NCBI GenBank assembly: GCA_036429605.1
Contig: JAVFKD010000015.1
Coordinates: 1,573,421 to 1,637,420, forward strand
Direction of reading: 5' to 3'
Origin: Cladobotryum mycophilum
Lineage: Eukaryota; Ascomycota; Sordariomycetes; Hypocreales; Hypocreaceae
Length of the DNA stretch: 64,000 nt
Position 1 is the first letter of the stretch. Every line of letters starts with the position of its first letter. Shown here piece by piece: positions 11,220-25,077 of the stretch. The notes below the pieces were generated by a model. It was not told the DNA's origin and did no database searches. It saw only the letters and a list, made by a program, of their open reading frames with translations. The position numbers were made by a program, and so were the translations under genes.

Positions 11220-13322
11220 GGCTATTCAAGAATATGGATGCCCGACGTGGTTGGACGTGAAAAAACGAAGACCTGCGGAGAGAGTGCAAACAAGAACTTT
11301 AATAGACGGGCAACACTGCGACTGTTTGTTTGTCAGCGCTCAACTCTTGTGTGTCTCTGTCGGTGCAACACCGGCTTGCATAGGCAACGGGGCAATTAAA
11401 TCCGCGGCGAACAAGAATCCCTCGTGCAATTGCAATTACTTACAGGATCGGGAGAATTTTCTCGCTATTGTACGACTGAGTACAGTTGCTGAACGACGTG
11501 AGACGACGGGCAGGTCTGTTTGTGGGTAGAGATGATGCAGTCGCTGCGACTGGGAGGCCAGGGCGCGCCAAGTGGCTTGTAGCTCCTGCGAATTGACTGG
11601 ACAATCGTATGTACGTGGAACTATTGCATGTCGTGAACGGCAAGGGTTCGTCCAAGTGGCGTGCTGGCAGTTGAGAAGAGGTGTGCAGGTGTGTGTAGTG
11701 CGAGGGTGGGGCTATACGCGAGACTCGTGGACGAAACGGTGCTGCTGTGTAACCGGTACGTATGTGTGTGTCAAACTGGATATTTACCCCGGCGCGCTGT
11801 AACGGGCGAGAAATGAGTGCCGAGGTGGTTCAATACGACCCAAGTCGATGTGTCGTTTATGCCCTTTTCCCAACGGTTTCTTGAGATGTCGTATAAAAAT
11901 AGATCAAGGGCTTGCAGTCCAAGGCAATGGACTCGCAAGAGCTCAATTGGAATTGGAGTCTAATCGAGAATGAATGATGGGACACACAAGAAGTCGATGG
12001 TCAACAACGACTAAAAAAAGACGTTGGTATGTTTGTTTGTGTCGATACAGGTCCGTGCCGTCTCTTTTTCTTGCACGACAGATTAACCGCGATGCCGGAT
12101 GGTGACAATGACTTCTCAATGTCTGAGGTAACGAGATGGCGCAATACCAGTAGCGGGAGGGAGGGGACCGGACGGTATTTGATGTTGTTATCAAAACGAC
12201 ACAATGCCCTGTGTGTATAACAATGTCGTCGTCGTTGTTGGACAAAGTTGTTGTTCTCGAGTCGAGACGAAGAGAGGTAGTTTCTCAGGTAGAAAAGGAT
12301 ACCTTTCGGTTTTTTTCCCCCAATGAGCAAAGTGAAAGAGATTAGAAGGGCTCTGAGATGTCGAAGCGGCTGATAGTTGAAAGTGGCAAGCGCCTAGCAA
12401 GTAGTAATCTCTCGATGTCTCTCAAACACTGCGGAGTCTCAGGTGGTGTGGCGGAACAATGACGGGGGCTCAGAGTACGGCAAGAAATTCCCAACTTCCT
12501 CTGGTTACACGCACGGGCCTGGATCCGGACCGTTGAAGCCGTATGAAACCCTCGGAGGAAAATAGAAAAGTGAGGTTGAGCGGGAGCCACGAAGGGGACG
12601 GGGAAGCTGAATCGAAGTCGTAGCGGCAGTGTCAGACCCAAGAAACCCTCAGAAACGACAGGAGTTTGCTTGACGGGTCGACAAGAGGGAGGGAGTTGTA
12701 AAAGGAAAAAAGGAGGGCAGAAGCCAAGGACGTGCCGTTGATATGAGATTGAGAGTAGTGTAGCAGTCTTAGTAGTAGCAGCAAGTTTTAGGTCAAGGGC
12801 CAATGTCAATGTGGCAGAGACCAAGACCAAGACCAAGACGACAGACTGACAGCCAAGTGAGCAACCAGCCCAGCCAACTAGTCGAATTCGGCCACCACCA
12901 AAGGAAGATAGTAGCTGCGTCGGCCCCGCACTGGACGGAGAGGATGTCTCTGTCCTTGCTCTTTTACTCGCGGCCGTTCCTTTTGTTGGCCTGTCCACTT
13001 AGCTCGTTTGGTCCCCGACCAGCTGGCGGGTCAGCAGCGTCGCAGTGTGTGCGCACGTAGTGAGCTAGTGGGCGAAGAACAAGACGGAGGGAGGGAGTGA
13101 GTTGAGTGGAGGGGGGAGGGATGGATGGACGGATGGAGGGGGAAGAGATGGATGGAGACTTGATGAGGCAAGCAAGCAGCAAGAGATGATGCTAAAAGAG
13201 GAAGAAGGAAAAAAAGGGAGAATGGAGGAACCAAAAGAGGCAGTAGGTTGTGGGCGTTGGTTCTTGTATGTATGTGCGTGTGAGTGTGTCTCGTCTGTGT
13301 CGTCTGTACCCTTCAGCTGTCT

Positions 13323-13378
13323 GTATGTACGTATGTATGTATGTAGGTGCGTAGGTAGGTGTGTATGTATGTAGGTAC
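13323..13378. repeat. (TATG/TAGG)n microsatellite
   Basis: Tandem TATG and TAGG units (GTATGTATGTATGTAGGTGCG..). It lies in the region upstream of the DUF2841 gene, which also holds GGATGGAC repeats near 13120-13155 and a G10-11 run near 13618. Confidence 0.7.
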
Positions 13379-13722
13379 GGTAAAGTACGGTACGTTAGAG
13401 GCAAGTGGCCATGTAAAGATATGTATGTTGTAAGGTAAGTAGGTAGAGTATGCAAGTTGCGTGTGGAAGAGGTCGATGAGATCGAGGTGAGGCGAAAAAG
13501 GCGGAACTTAGCTATCACACAGACGACGGCAGCGGCAGATAAGATGCAGGCCAGTGGACACACAGGGAGCAGAAAGCATCAAGCATGAGCATGAGCATGA
13601 GCATGGAACATGGAATGGGGGGGGGGGGGTGTGTGTCTCTGGTCTGTCTCCGCCTGTCTTGTCTCTGTTGTGCCACCAAAAACGGCAAAGCAGAATTTGG
13701 TTTAAAAAAGGGTCCAATCGAC

Positions 13723-13766
13723 CTTGCTTGCTTGCTGGCTGGCTGGCTGGCTTGCTGGCTTGCTTG
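13723..13766. repeat. (GCTT/GGCT)n microsatellite
   Basis: Tandem GCTTGCTTGCTGGCTGGCTGG units, followed shortly by CTTGTCTTGAC repeats. Simple-sequence DNA in the gene-poor block. Confidence 0.7.
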
Positions 13767-14155
13767 GGGTTGTTGTCTTGATCCTGTGAGATGCAGCTGC
13801 AAGGGCCTGGTCTTGTCTTGACTTGTCTTTTTTTGTTTTTATTTTTTATTCCCCTTTGACCCGAGACTGAGCGAACGGAACGAAACGAACGAACGAGCGT
13901 CTATGGGGAGCCTCGCCAGCAAATTTCGCCCCGGGGGTGTGTGTGTTGTAGTTGCTCAAGGTAAGGTAGGGGAATGTGGTGGAAGAGGAGGTGAAGGAGA
14001 GGGAGAGAGAAGGCGCGAGGAGTAGAAAGAAAAGGTGGAACTTGGAAAGCAATGAAAATGCAGGCCCCGGAGATGATCGTCCACTTCCAGCCCTGGAGCC
14101 CACTGGGGCAGTAGTAGCAGCAAGCAGCCCAGTGCAGTCCAGTATGACCTTGCCC

Positions 14156-14175
14156 TGTCCTGTCCTGTCCTGTCC
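14156..14175. repeat. (TGTCC)4 repeat
   Basis: Four perfect TGTCC pentamers in a row. Nearby are CCTGAG repeats (14290-14310) and (CCA)n (14332-14350). Confidence 0.8.
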
Positions 14176-17100
14176 GGGCTGTATGTGCGGTAGCAATAGG
14201 TACATCCGTCCACTGCAAGCAGATCCATAATCCATGCCCTGTCCTGGCACTGGCATGGCACTGGAGGAGGGGACAGACAAGGCCTTGCCCTGAGCCTGAG
14301 CCTGACCTGGTCTGGTCTGGCGACTCTCTTCCACCACCACCACCACCACCTACTACCCACTACCCACCACTATTAAGTACATGCCCACCACCTTATCCCT
14401 ACGGCGTCACGGCGTACTGCTTTTGGTGGTGCTGGCTGGTGCTTGATGCTGGCTTTAGAGGCTGGGGTGGCGCGCCCGGCCATCGCCAGCGACAGTACAG
14501 GTAACGAGAGCGACGACAAAGCACCACCACCTGGCAGCATTTTAGCACTTCACTGGGCTGCTGCCACTAATCGCTAGCGAGCATCTAGCCCCTAGTGCAG
14601 TAGGGCTTGAACCTGTACCCAGTAAAACAGTCCAGCAACAGTTTCCCAAGCAATGGATGGATGGAAGAGAGAGAGCCCTTGAGAGGTACCTATGTACGTA
14701 CAAGTAGCAAAGTAGCCTCTCTCCTCCACTGGGCACACACACCCTTTTCTCATGGATGCAAAAGTCTCCCGTCGTCTCAGCGTCTGCCCCCCAACCAGAC
14801 CAGGGCGCCAAGGGTAGGGGTACCTCTGGGCCTACGCATGGGGTTTTTTTGGTCCTGGTCGGCAGGTCACCGCAAGTGCCTTTTGAACCCACTACTGGAG
14901 GAGTGTGGATTCAGCTAACAAGGTACCTGGAGGCCGCTGTGGACCTGGACACTTTAGGGATTGGATTCGGGAAATGGTGTCCATCCTCCCCCCATCCATG
15001 GTCAGTGGGGGAAAGGGAGAGAGGGAGAGAAAGAGAAAAAAATGCATGTCCTGTCCACACATGGTCAATGGTCAAAGTCAGGTACACGTGAGAATGAACT
15101 TGAGAGTCAATTGGAACGGTTCAATGTGCTAAACACGAATCGGGTGCATCATGCTAAATTACTTAGTACGGACAAGTAGAGAGACAAAGGTAAGGTAGGT
15201 ATGTACATTGGAAGTTACGAACTGAGGGGAAGCATCTTCGGGCTCGCTTCCTTCTCTTCTGTTCTTGCGTGCTTGTTCTTCTCTCTCCCTCTCCCTCTCC
15301 CTCCCCTCCCCCCGCTTAGGTTAAAGTTGTTTTCTACTTGGCAATTGGGGAGAGAGAAAAGATTGGATGCTCGATACCACAAATCAACGATGACTAGCGT
15401 GATCGTGGACGTTGAGGCGTCATGTTGGTGGCTGTAGCAATTGTTTATCATCTACCTATCCAGGGATGTTTCTGTAAACAAAGCAACCGACGGAGATCAA
15501 TCAGTCAGTCAGTCAGTCAGTCAATTAATTAATTAAAATCTACAGGCTGGAATTGGCACGATATCGTATCAGTAATTACATGCAGACGTCTCGGGCGATT
15601 CTATCCCGCAAATGCTCTGCGGAGTATTAGGCGGGCATTTTTATCTTACCTGGTCTGGAGATAATACTTACTATCGAGACACTGTATGGAGTAGTATCTA
15701 GTAGGTTGCAGGACACTAAGATTTCGCTCTATAGTTGGTCATGACTCCTCCTCCTCTTCCTCCTCCCTCGCATGCCGTTGTTTGTTTGTTTGTTTGTTTG
15801 TCTGAATGTACATACGTGCGTATGCACCCGTACTGTCCAGAAGAAGCCAGCAGAAGCCAAAAGCACTCCAGTCTCGATCCATCCAACCGACCTCAACAAG
15901 CATTGCACCCGTCGTCCGACAAAAGTGGATTCTGGATTCTCAGAGGCGAGGCTCTCATGCCCGCCCAGGTACTGTTAGACCCACACTCAGCGTCAGGAGG
16001 AGTTGGTTGATTTGCTCACACATATTACTTGTACATCCCTGACGCTTCCTGTTCGAGCTACGCGTATGTGATTCAACTGCAGTTACGATTGAGCATATCG
16101 GAAGCAAGCCATGTCGTTCCCTCATAGGGCTTTCCTCGCAAGCAAGTAAGGTAATGCTCGTCCAGGGCATGGCCCTTGTCTGTCTGTCTGTATCTACTTG
16201 CACATACACCTTCAGAATCCCTTTCCAGAACAGGAGTGCATTGTTGGTAAGCAGAGGGCGAGAAAGCGAGCGAGCTGCAGGGCCGAACTCTCCACAGCTC
16301 TTATTCTTGATCCCTTACCAATTGTGGCCGGTGGTTAGGGATGGCAAGCGGCTACTCCAGGATCACCCCGGCAAAGCTTGGGAGGATTGCGTACTCGATG
16401 GAGCTCATCAAGTGAGACAAAAAGGCACCAACGATGAAGAAAAAGGAAAACCTGGCTCAAAACAAAGAAACTAAATGTTGCAGATAAGAAACTTGGGTCA
16501 ATAAGTCCATGTATGTACGGAGCACCGAGTACTGCACAAAAGGGTTGAGGATACGAGTTTTTTTTCTTTTAGGCGCTTTGCCTCTTTACCCGATTCATGT
16601 CAATCGAAGAGATTTTTTTCTTCTTCTTCAGTTTTTTTATGCAGATGCAACGTGCGGTTCCACGCCTGATACTCCGTCAGTATTGGCGGCATAATAACAG
16701 AAAGTGAGACATACCGCAACTTCGTGCCTTAGCAATAACATGGGGAAGCTGGTGGGGGTGAGCTCGAGAATGAGGCTGTTCGTACGGGGGTGGCAGACCA
16801 GGGGGACTCGACATTGTCATCTCGTAAAGGAGCAAAGACCAGAAAGAAGCGTTCGGCAAAATCAAGATCAAGGTTCGGCAATGACAAGAAGCGGCCGTTC
16901 CAGATCAGGGGAAAGTTGCAACTATGCTGAGTAGACTGTCTGATGGCCAAAACCTTGTGGTAAAGGAGTCGAGCCAAAACAAGAAAATCAAGGTACGGAA
17001 TACAGTATTAGATGCCTAATATTATTAGTCCAAGATGTCCATCCATCATAGTATTAGTTTAGTTGTAGCAACCAACAACATCCATCCCATTCCTTGCTCT

Positions 17101-20031
17101 CCCGCGGGGCAAATTGTTTTCTTTTTTCTTTCCTTTTTTCTTGACTCACGACATTCATCTCTCCTCCTGATTGAGACAATGACGGATACACGGCGTGTTT
17201 TGCATGTGGAATAACATTAAATGAACAATGGCCCTGCGTGCCCTGGTAACATCCACTCGCCCGCCCACGGTTTGTCCACGTTGCCTGGTCGTGCCGTTCC
17301 CTGCTAGGACCATCTCTCTCCTCTCTCTCTCGCTCTCTCTCCCCCTCAGATGCCTATTTCCAGTTCTTTTCGTCTAGAAGTTGGCCGATGGGGTAGCCGA
17401 TGACATGGCTCCCGGGTTGACAGACTTCCTTTTCAATGGAGATTGGAATATCAAAAGAATTTTCCATGATGGATTGCCAAGACGGATGAATGCTGGGGAG
17501 AGGGGGGGGCGTTGTCAATCAACTTGGACTGATTCACAGACATTGAAGGGGGGCCGCATTCATTCCCATGATTAAACTTGAAGGGGTGTGGGCTCCATCA
17601 ATCCATCAATCCATACTGTACTTTGTACGTGTACAATATGCAGATACATAACGTACTCCCTACTTGGAGTACCTGCTCCGTACATAGCTCTCTAATTAAG
17701 CATGATACATTGAGTCTAGCTAAGCTTAGACGTGGACAGTACGCTATCAGGGTCATCCCTTGATGCGCTGAGTCTGAGTGCATACTCGTCCGTGTCTCGT
17801 CTTGTCTTTGCCATCTTCCCGTGCCGTGTTGGTGATCCAGATGCTAGTGTTAGCCGTTTTGCCGCAATGCCGCAAGTCTCTTTTCTCGTATTTCGTGCGG
17901 CGAGATACATGGATGACTTGTCTTTGCAAGGACAAGTGCAAGCAGCAGCAAGACCAACAACAAGTATGAGGGTGCGGGTCTGAAGGGTACAGGGCCGAGG
18001 AACTTCGGACTTCGGACCCAGGTCGAAGATCCAGCACTACGTACGGTTTTTTCTTAGTAGAGTAGTATTACATACTTGGGCAAGTGCTACTCCGTCAGAT
18101 AATCAAGCCATAACCTCTTCTGGATAAGTGAGGAGGGAGTGCGTTTCTGCGCATTGTTTACTTTACATACCTAGACGGACAAGGTACCGCCTTAATACCA
18201 CTGAAACGATGCGCATCTTCAGCCAGAGCGAAAAATGGCAATGATGGGCTTTCTGGGCTTGTTCCTGGCCTGTCGCCGATTTGCTAGCCAGGAGCCAACG
18301 GGAAAGAGAGAGTGACAGCCAGTCACAGGGCTCGGTAAAGCTCACCTACAGGCAGGGAAGGAGGCGCCATTGGATTTTGCCCACTTACCGGTAGTAGTAC
18401 CGCTACGAGGTACCAAGGTACTAATGTACAAGCAAGTAGGTAGGTCGCGGGTGCCTTCAGGACTCCGTCCAGCGCCCTGAAGCTCCCCCGAAAGGCGCTG
18501 TAACAACTACTAAATTACCTTGTACATGAAATGGGTATGTACCTCGAGAGCTACGAAGAGCTGCAACCTCCATTTTCGCGTCACCACAGGCAGCAGAGTT
18601 TTTTTTTCTTTTTCTTTTTCTTTCTTCTTCTTCTTTTCTCTTTCCACCAGCTTTGGTGTTAGTTCATCTCTCTCCCACACACACACACACACACAGACAT
18701 ACTTGTACATACATACATACAACTCTGCAGATTCATGGATGCATGCATACGCACACACATTGATGACACGCTACCAGCCAACTACCATGTTGGTTGCCAT
18801 CATAGACTCAACTCTGTAGCCACACAAAATAGGCCGACCTCGCAAGGACCGGAACCCACTTTGGCAATGCTCGCCTACTCAATCCAGCAGCCTGCATGAG
18901 CCTGGGATCAATGCCGTGCGCCGCCGCTCTCCCTACACAGATGAGATCAGCCGACAGATCTATGATTGACTGATTGTGACGCTGGACACAATAAACCCAT
19001 CCCGCCGTGCCTGTGCTGTGCCGTCATGGTGATGGAGTGAAACCGGCATAGCATGATGGACGACGCAAAGCGCAAGGAACTTTGCCAGCCCACCAACATG
19101 CGAATGTACGAGTACGATATGGGGGCACACAGAGTCATGCAGCACATCCCACGCGAGTCAAAAAACCGAAAGTTGCCATTTGAGGCGATGCGCCGTAGCC
19201 AAGACTCGGCTCCGACGCCTAAGCAGGGCAGGCAAACACAAAAAGCTGGCCGGCAAGGACAAGAGTAAGCTCTCCCCTGTGCTCCGTACTCCTGGATAAA
19301 TTATGTACATTAACACGATACACATCAGCAGCATAATACGTCTGTGCATGGAGTGTTTTGGTGGGGACGCGGTACGGCTCGGAAGCTTAGCTCAACCGAC
19401 CGTCGTTGCTCTCCACACGCTTCAGTCGTTACGGATGCCCTCCGGACGGTCAGAACACATTTTGCCTGGCGTTGACCGGGCCCGACGGAAGCAACACCCG
19501 CAGGCACCGGCGCATGGCATGGCTTCAAACACAGCTTGAGAAACCAAACCTACCGTTTACCAGGGGATTCATTGTCGTCCTAAACGGTGGCTGAGAGTGG
19601 CGGCGCTGCTGAGGCTGTCGTCGACGCCTCATTCAACAGCAAAACCACCGAAGACCATGTCGCCGGTTTGAAACCCCCTGTTAATCCGACAGGCTAAATC
19701 GCTGCCAGCACCTGCCTCAACCATTCAGGGCATTCGCCAGCACACCCTTGGCTGGACTCAAGTCAATGTGGGAGACAGCCCTTGGTACGGCGGCATGTCA
19801 CCAAGATCACGTCCCAGAATCTCGGCTGGTGGTATGGAAATGGGTAGGGGTTTAGCACGGACCAGAGCCGCTGATTATTGCAAGGCAGGATCATCACCAT
19901 TCATCATGCGCTCTAGGATTATTGAAGCAACGTTCCAACATGAAGGACCGTCACACAACACATAATAGCGGTATTCTAGGGATCCTCAGTCAACAAATTT
20001 TGCCGTCGGCAGACTCCACATGCCCAACACG

Positions 20032-20091
20032 GTAATTATGCGCCAACTCGTCCTCCGACCGCCACGACAGGCACTGCTAACAATGCTCCAG
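20032..20091 (+). other. Isolated intron-like element in the gene-poor block
   Basis: GTAATT donor, TGCTAAC branch-site match at about 20075-20081 and a CAG acceptor enclose 60 nt, the size and layout of introns in the real genes of this window. Neither flank extends into a recognisable protein: the downstream side reads open only to a TAG at about 20163, depending on frame. It may be the last trace of a decayed gene, part of a spliced non-coding RNA, or chance. Confidence 0.25.
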
Positions 20092-23000
20092 GGATAACTG
20101 GATCGCTGAATGTCAGGAGCCACATCATTGCCGATTTGCACGCATATGACACCCAATCATAGGCGACGGCGTTAACAAAGTCAAAGACTTCATTTATTTA
20201 TTTTTTGCCCCCGAATCAGCTTGCCATGTTAATTACATTCTGCGACTCCGTCACGGAAGACGGAAAATTTTTCTCTCACCCCTGTTGTGCGCCAATTAGA
20301 TTGCCAACATGCTTGCACTGCCGTCCGGAAAGTAGTAGTAGTATGATGATGTCGTTGATAGGACAGCCCACAGATCTCAGAATTAATCTGTGCACTGCTT
20401 ACTACAGTCTCCGTTGCCTCCGTGTTGCAACCCCCTTCCGACGTGGAGCTAATTAATTACCATCTAGTCTCTACTCATACGTGAGTGACCCTTAAGGGGC
20501 TGCTCATGTGGTTGGCAGAATCTCGTGTCCGCAGCTTCGTCCAAACCCAGCAGAAATGGTGACATGTGCAGCAGCCGCGCAGATTGGGTCTCTGCTTGAG
20601 TACCTCGAGCCATCAAATGTCAAAAATGACCAAGAGATCTTGCTGTGCTCGATCTGGTGTAGAAGCGTATTTGCTCGACATCTAAACTTTGCCTTTGCTG
20701 ATGCCGCACGGCCCGCACCAGACCAGACGAGAACTGATACGAACCACTTCCAAGAAAACGTGCAGCAGACAGAAGCAATTATAGATTTCCCGAGGAAACT
20801 AGACTACTGGCAAGGGTTCTGGGCATCTCCGCAAACTTGGCGTCTAGGTTTTGCTGAAAGCTGTCCTACCTACCCGGTACTCGAAACTTCGCACCAGCTG
20901 CTCGGTTAGTTGATGCTGGATGAGGTGAGGAAAGGATAAAAATTCAATTCCTCGTTACGCTTTGTTCTGCCTGGAAGTGGACAGGTTCGCTCATAATAAG
21001 AACTCTTGCGTGAGCGCAGAGCCCGAAGAACTTGAACCCCCACTCTACACCTATGGGAGGGCTTCCCATACAATGGGTACAACACAGTCCGCATATAAAG
21101 ACATACCATGTCTTGTGTGCCAAACACAAAATCTCAAATCAATAAATGCGAGGAGAGCGATCGCCAAGATATGGCTTCGCGATTGTGCATACTGTTTTGT
21201 CTTCTTTGAGCCCGTGCTCTGACAAATGCTGCGGTTTCTGCGGTTATGCTCGATTATACTGTTCGGTTAATAAACTCGCCCAACCACAACCACACCTTTG
21301 ACCGGCGCTTTAATCAAGCACTTATCCGAACCACCAGGGCGAGAGATCTACAAGCCCCCACAGTTGGTTTTTTGATCGACCTAGTCCTTAATTCCTTGCA
21401 TATTACAAGTAGTTCCGATGGATTGGAACTTTGGAAATGTTTCGTGGTCAGACCTGCATCGCGTATTCCGAATTATGTGTCCGACGAGCGGGCTCTCGCC
21501 ACATCCAATTGCGACAAGTCCTGCGATCATGAAACCATCTCCTCATGACTCTCACGAAAGATACCTCTTTGGAGATTGACACTTGCTACAAACCGCTGAC
21601 AAGTCACATGTCCGCCGGAGACTTGTACACATTACATCACAAACACATGTCTACATATGTATGTACGTATGTTCCATCACACCCCCGCTTGCGAGAGCAG
21701 GGAAAGCTTTAGGTTAGGGTGTGGACTAAGGAACAGACGGCGCGAAGAGGCTTTTTTTGGTTGTTATCACCAATCGCTGCCAATCAAGTGTAGGCAGTCT
21801 AACCCACCATCTAGATCCTCAATGTTGGTTGGGTCTGCTGTTTGCCTGCCCGTACTCCCTGCCTCGTGGAGCAAGGGATCTCATATTGCCTTAGTGTCAC
21901 TGGCTCGCTGCATACGCCATTCTTGGTCTGGCAAGCCTTTTTCCCCCCAAGGTCAGGTTTCGACAGTTCGTCTGCTTAGCTCCGTCACAAGAAGCCAGTT
22001 TGCCAGTCAAGTGTACATATGATCCCACCACCATCACGTTGCAAGTTGCCAGATTCCAAGCTTGCGATCGCCACTACGAGAGAGTTTACCAGTTCATCGG
22101 TAACAAGCCGCTCAATCACGTCGGCCAACCAAGATGGTCCAGAGACGTCCAACTGTCAGAACGTCATTCCGCGTGGCCAGCCAAGTTTGCGATTTATTAG
22201 GAAGTTATTGGCTGCAGGTACAAAGTGTATCGACACCATGGCTTCAGTAATTGGTGAGCGAAAACGTCCGGATGTCGGCTGGCTTGGGAGGCTTTACAAT
22301 AGCCACAGGTTCGCACGACCACATCATTACAAACCCTGGAATTTTATTTACTCAACGACATTGTTAAGGATCTATTGTAAATGAGCGGATGGATTATTGA
22401 GAGCGCTATGCCTCCACGTCGATGTTACGGATATAAACAGTGGCTTCGTGATGGCAAACGGACTTCTCCGTTTGAGGGCAGTGGCTCATTTCGGACCTGT
22501 CAACGGCGGTCGGCCCCACGCCGCACTATTTCCAACGGTCGCGGCTTTGTGTCACGTCGTTTTACAAATCCCTGGATGAGCGATGATCCGCCTCAGCTCC
22601 TGAAAATAGCATCTTGTCATTACGAGTGACAGTCCGGGTGGTATGGAAAAAAATTGGAATCTATTGACCTATTACCTACAGCCGCAGGTTGATACAATAC
22701 AAGTAAGGCCCGAGAATTTGGTAGCGCAACCAACAGATAGATGCCCTTGCTAATACCTATTTCGACAACCCTTGCTGGTAAAGACCCTCCAGCGTGCTTC
22801 GCGGCATGCTCCCAATTGGACAATATTGTCATCACCCTTGCCCCAAACTCGCCCGGATGTGACATCCGAGCAGCCTCCTCTGTCCTCACCCCGTGTAGCC
22901 GAGATTCAACGCCCGTTGGAAGTGCGATGCCACGAGATGTGGCGTTGGATTTGATGACATTTTCCGGGGCTTGATTTACTACAACTATAACGGGTTGGAC

Positions 23001-25042
23001 GTTCGAGACTCTAGCAAACGGAGAGCACTTGAAGAATGAAAGACTGTCCTAGATTGTTGTGGAAATTAAAAAATGAAGAAGAAAAAAGACGTCGGCTTTG
23101 TTGGTTGCTGACATATCCACCAAAACTGGAGAAAAACAGAGGCTTGACTGATGCGACTCACGCCCTTGCATAGAGGTTTACCCGACGCCAGTTTGCTAGA
23201 CAATGTCTTGCGACATTTTCAACGTGAAACCTCGACGTTGGGCGCCACGACTCCTTGCATCGAATCAGGCAAAGGAAGCGTGCAGCGGTTAGGCAAGCCG
23301 ACCTGCTGGTGGAGAGAGATTGAGTAAGGCAAGGGCATCGCATTGTACGTTCATGATCGGGCGTGTTGGTCCATGGCAGTATTTCCGCCTTCCCAGGGCT
23401 GGGGAGATGCAAGAGATGTCAACGGTTGATCACATGGGCTTGACTCGTGCATCAACGGCCAATAGGTCCAGCCAGAAACGGTGGAGATTTGACACGATGC
23501 ATCCTTTTTTCCCTTTTTTTCTCTCCCTGCCTAATGCGGCGACAACTTATTTCCCTCTAACGTACATAGTCGTACATGAATACAAAACAGGATTTGCCGA
23601 CGGCCTTGAATTTTTGGCAACCGATCGATGACCGATGATAGCCCTCCGACCCTCCTACCCTTCTCCTCCCCCAGCCCGGTTACAGCATCATGCACAACTG
23701 CATCTGTCCCCCACGCCGCCTTTTGCTGCCGTGGCCAAGAACAAGAGGGCTTGCCTCTCCATAAAACATCAGGACATACAGCATATCGGACCCTGTCGAA
23801 ACCATGTTAAGCAGAATCTTTTGCAACACACCGCTTGATTCAAGGCGGCTACACGCCCCTCCCTCTCTACTATCTATGTACCCTTTTGTTTCCCCCCTCC
23901 CTTGCCTACATTCGACATCCCTTGCATGCGCCTCGTCTGTTTGTGGGTTACACTGGGTGCGCTATGTAGTAGTAATAAACAGCCGTTGAATGCTAGCCGA
24001 AGTTATTGTCTGACTTCACTTTTGCTCCGTTGTGGCGGCCATGAATAGGAAAAAATGCACTGCGCCACAGCGGCGTCCATCACCACCAACCTATGCAAGA
24101 ACTTGCTTTTCAAAGGATTAGACAGGGAAAAAATTTTCTGTTCAGCAGCCTGAAAAAATTCTCTCTCTCTCTTGTTGCTGCATGTTTCTGAATCGTCTCT
24201 CAGCCCTGTGATGTTTGACACGGACAGAGGCGAGTCAGTCAACCATTTGCCGAACTAATGCAGACACTATATTTGCCTCTATTGGGTGTTGCAACTTCTG
24301 TGCAAATTGGAAAGGCGTCTTGGATTCCCCTGGCCCTTTGTTTGGAATATGCACCGCGAGAAGCGGAGGACGGTCTGTCTAAAGTAACCATGGGGATGAC
24401 CAGGGGGGAAGAAGAGAAGGGGGTGGATGTGTCAAGGCCGAAGGAAGTCCATGGAGTACAGTAGCAACTGCCGGGAACGTGCAGAATCAAGCAAAGAGAG
24501 CAGGACAATCTTACATACTTGCCTTCATGCCATAGGTTTGACTGGGGGGTCCGCCTTTTGGGCCATGGGGATTTGAAGTTGAGCCAAGTGTGCATGCGTG
24601 TGTGTGTGCCCGGGACTTTTTCTCGCAAGGCGGGCCGTTTCAGACCTCAACTTTCGGCATTGAGATGAGATGGGCAAACACGTCATGTGTTACTACATGA
24701 TAACCGCATCGAGTAAAAGAGGAATCAGAGGACGTGGTTCTGCCCCTCTCCCCTCCAATCCCTCCCCCTCCAATCCCCATACCCCTTGGCAAAGCAAGCA
24801 AGCCAGTGGTGCTTACTCTTCCGGGAAATTCTTTTCCTTGGCCATTTGAGCCCTATATCGTATTATCGCGGAACGCTTGTTGTTCCAACATTTGAATGCT
24901 TACGGGAAGGGGGAGACTAGAAAAAGAAATCTCCATACTTGAAGCCTAAGAAATGGCCTAAAAGAGGAGGAGTGAGATGAGCGGGAGCGGGACCTGAGAG
25001 AGAGAGATGGAGATGGAGCGTTATCACGAGTGGGTGGACATC

Positions 25043-25077
25043 TTTTTTTTTTCTTTCTTTTTTTTTTTTTTTTTTTT
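25043..25077. repeat. Interrupted poly-T tract
   Basis: T-rich run of about 35 nt broken by single C residues, followed by TTGCTTGCTACC. Lies about 1 kb downstream of the ABC transporter stop codon in that gene's orientation. Confidence 0.7.

Noticed and set aside
13846..14360. Long overlapping minus-strand frames of 134-167 codons
   Set aside because: Their content is driven by CCA and CCTGT repeats; three frames are open at once, the mark of low-complexity sequence rather than coding.
20508..20909. 133-codon frame in the gene-poor block
   Set aside because: Looks more protein-like than its surroundings, but has no family motif, no splice partners and no good start context. Left as unexplained.
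22620..22889. 89-codon minus-strand frame
   Set aside because: No recognisable domain; overlapped by two open frames on the other strand.
25043..25077. Poly-T tract as the tail of a retroposed copy
   Set aside because: No target-site duplication and no gene-like sequence next to it.
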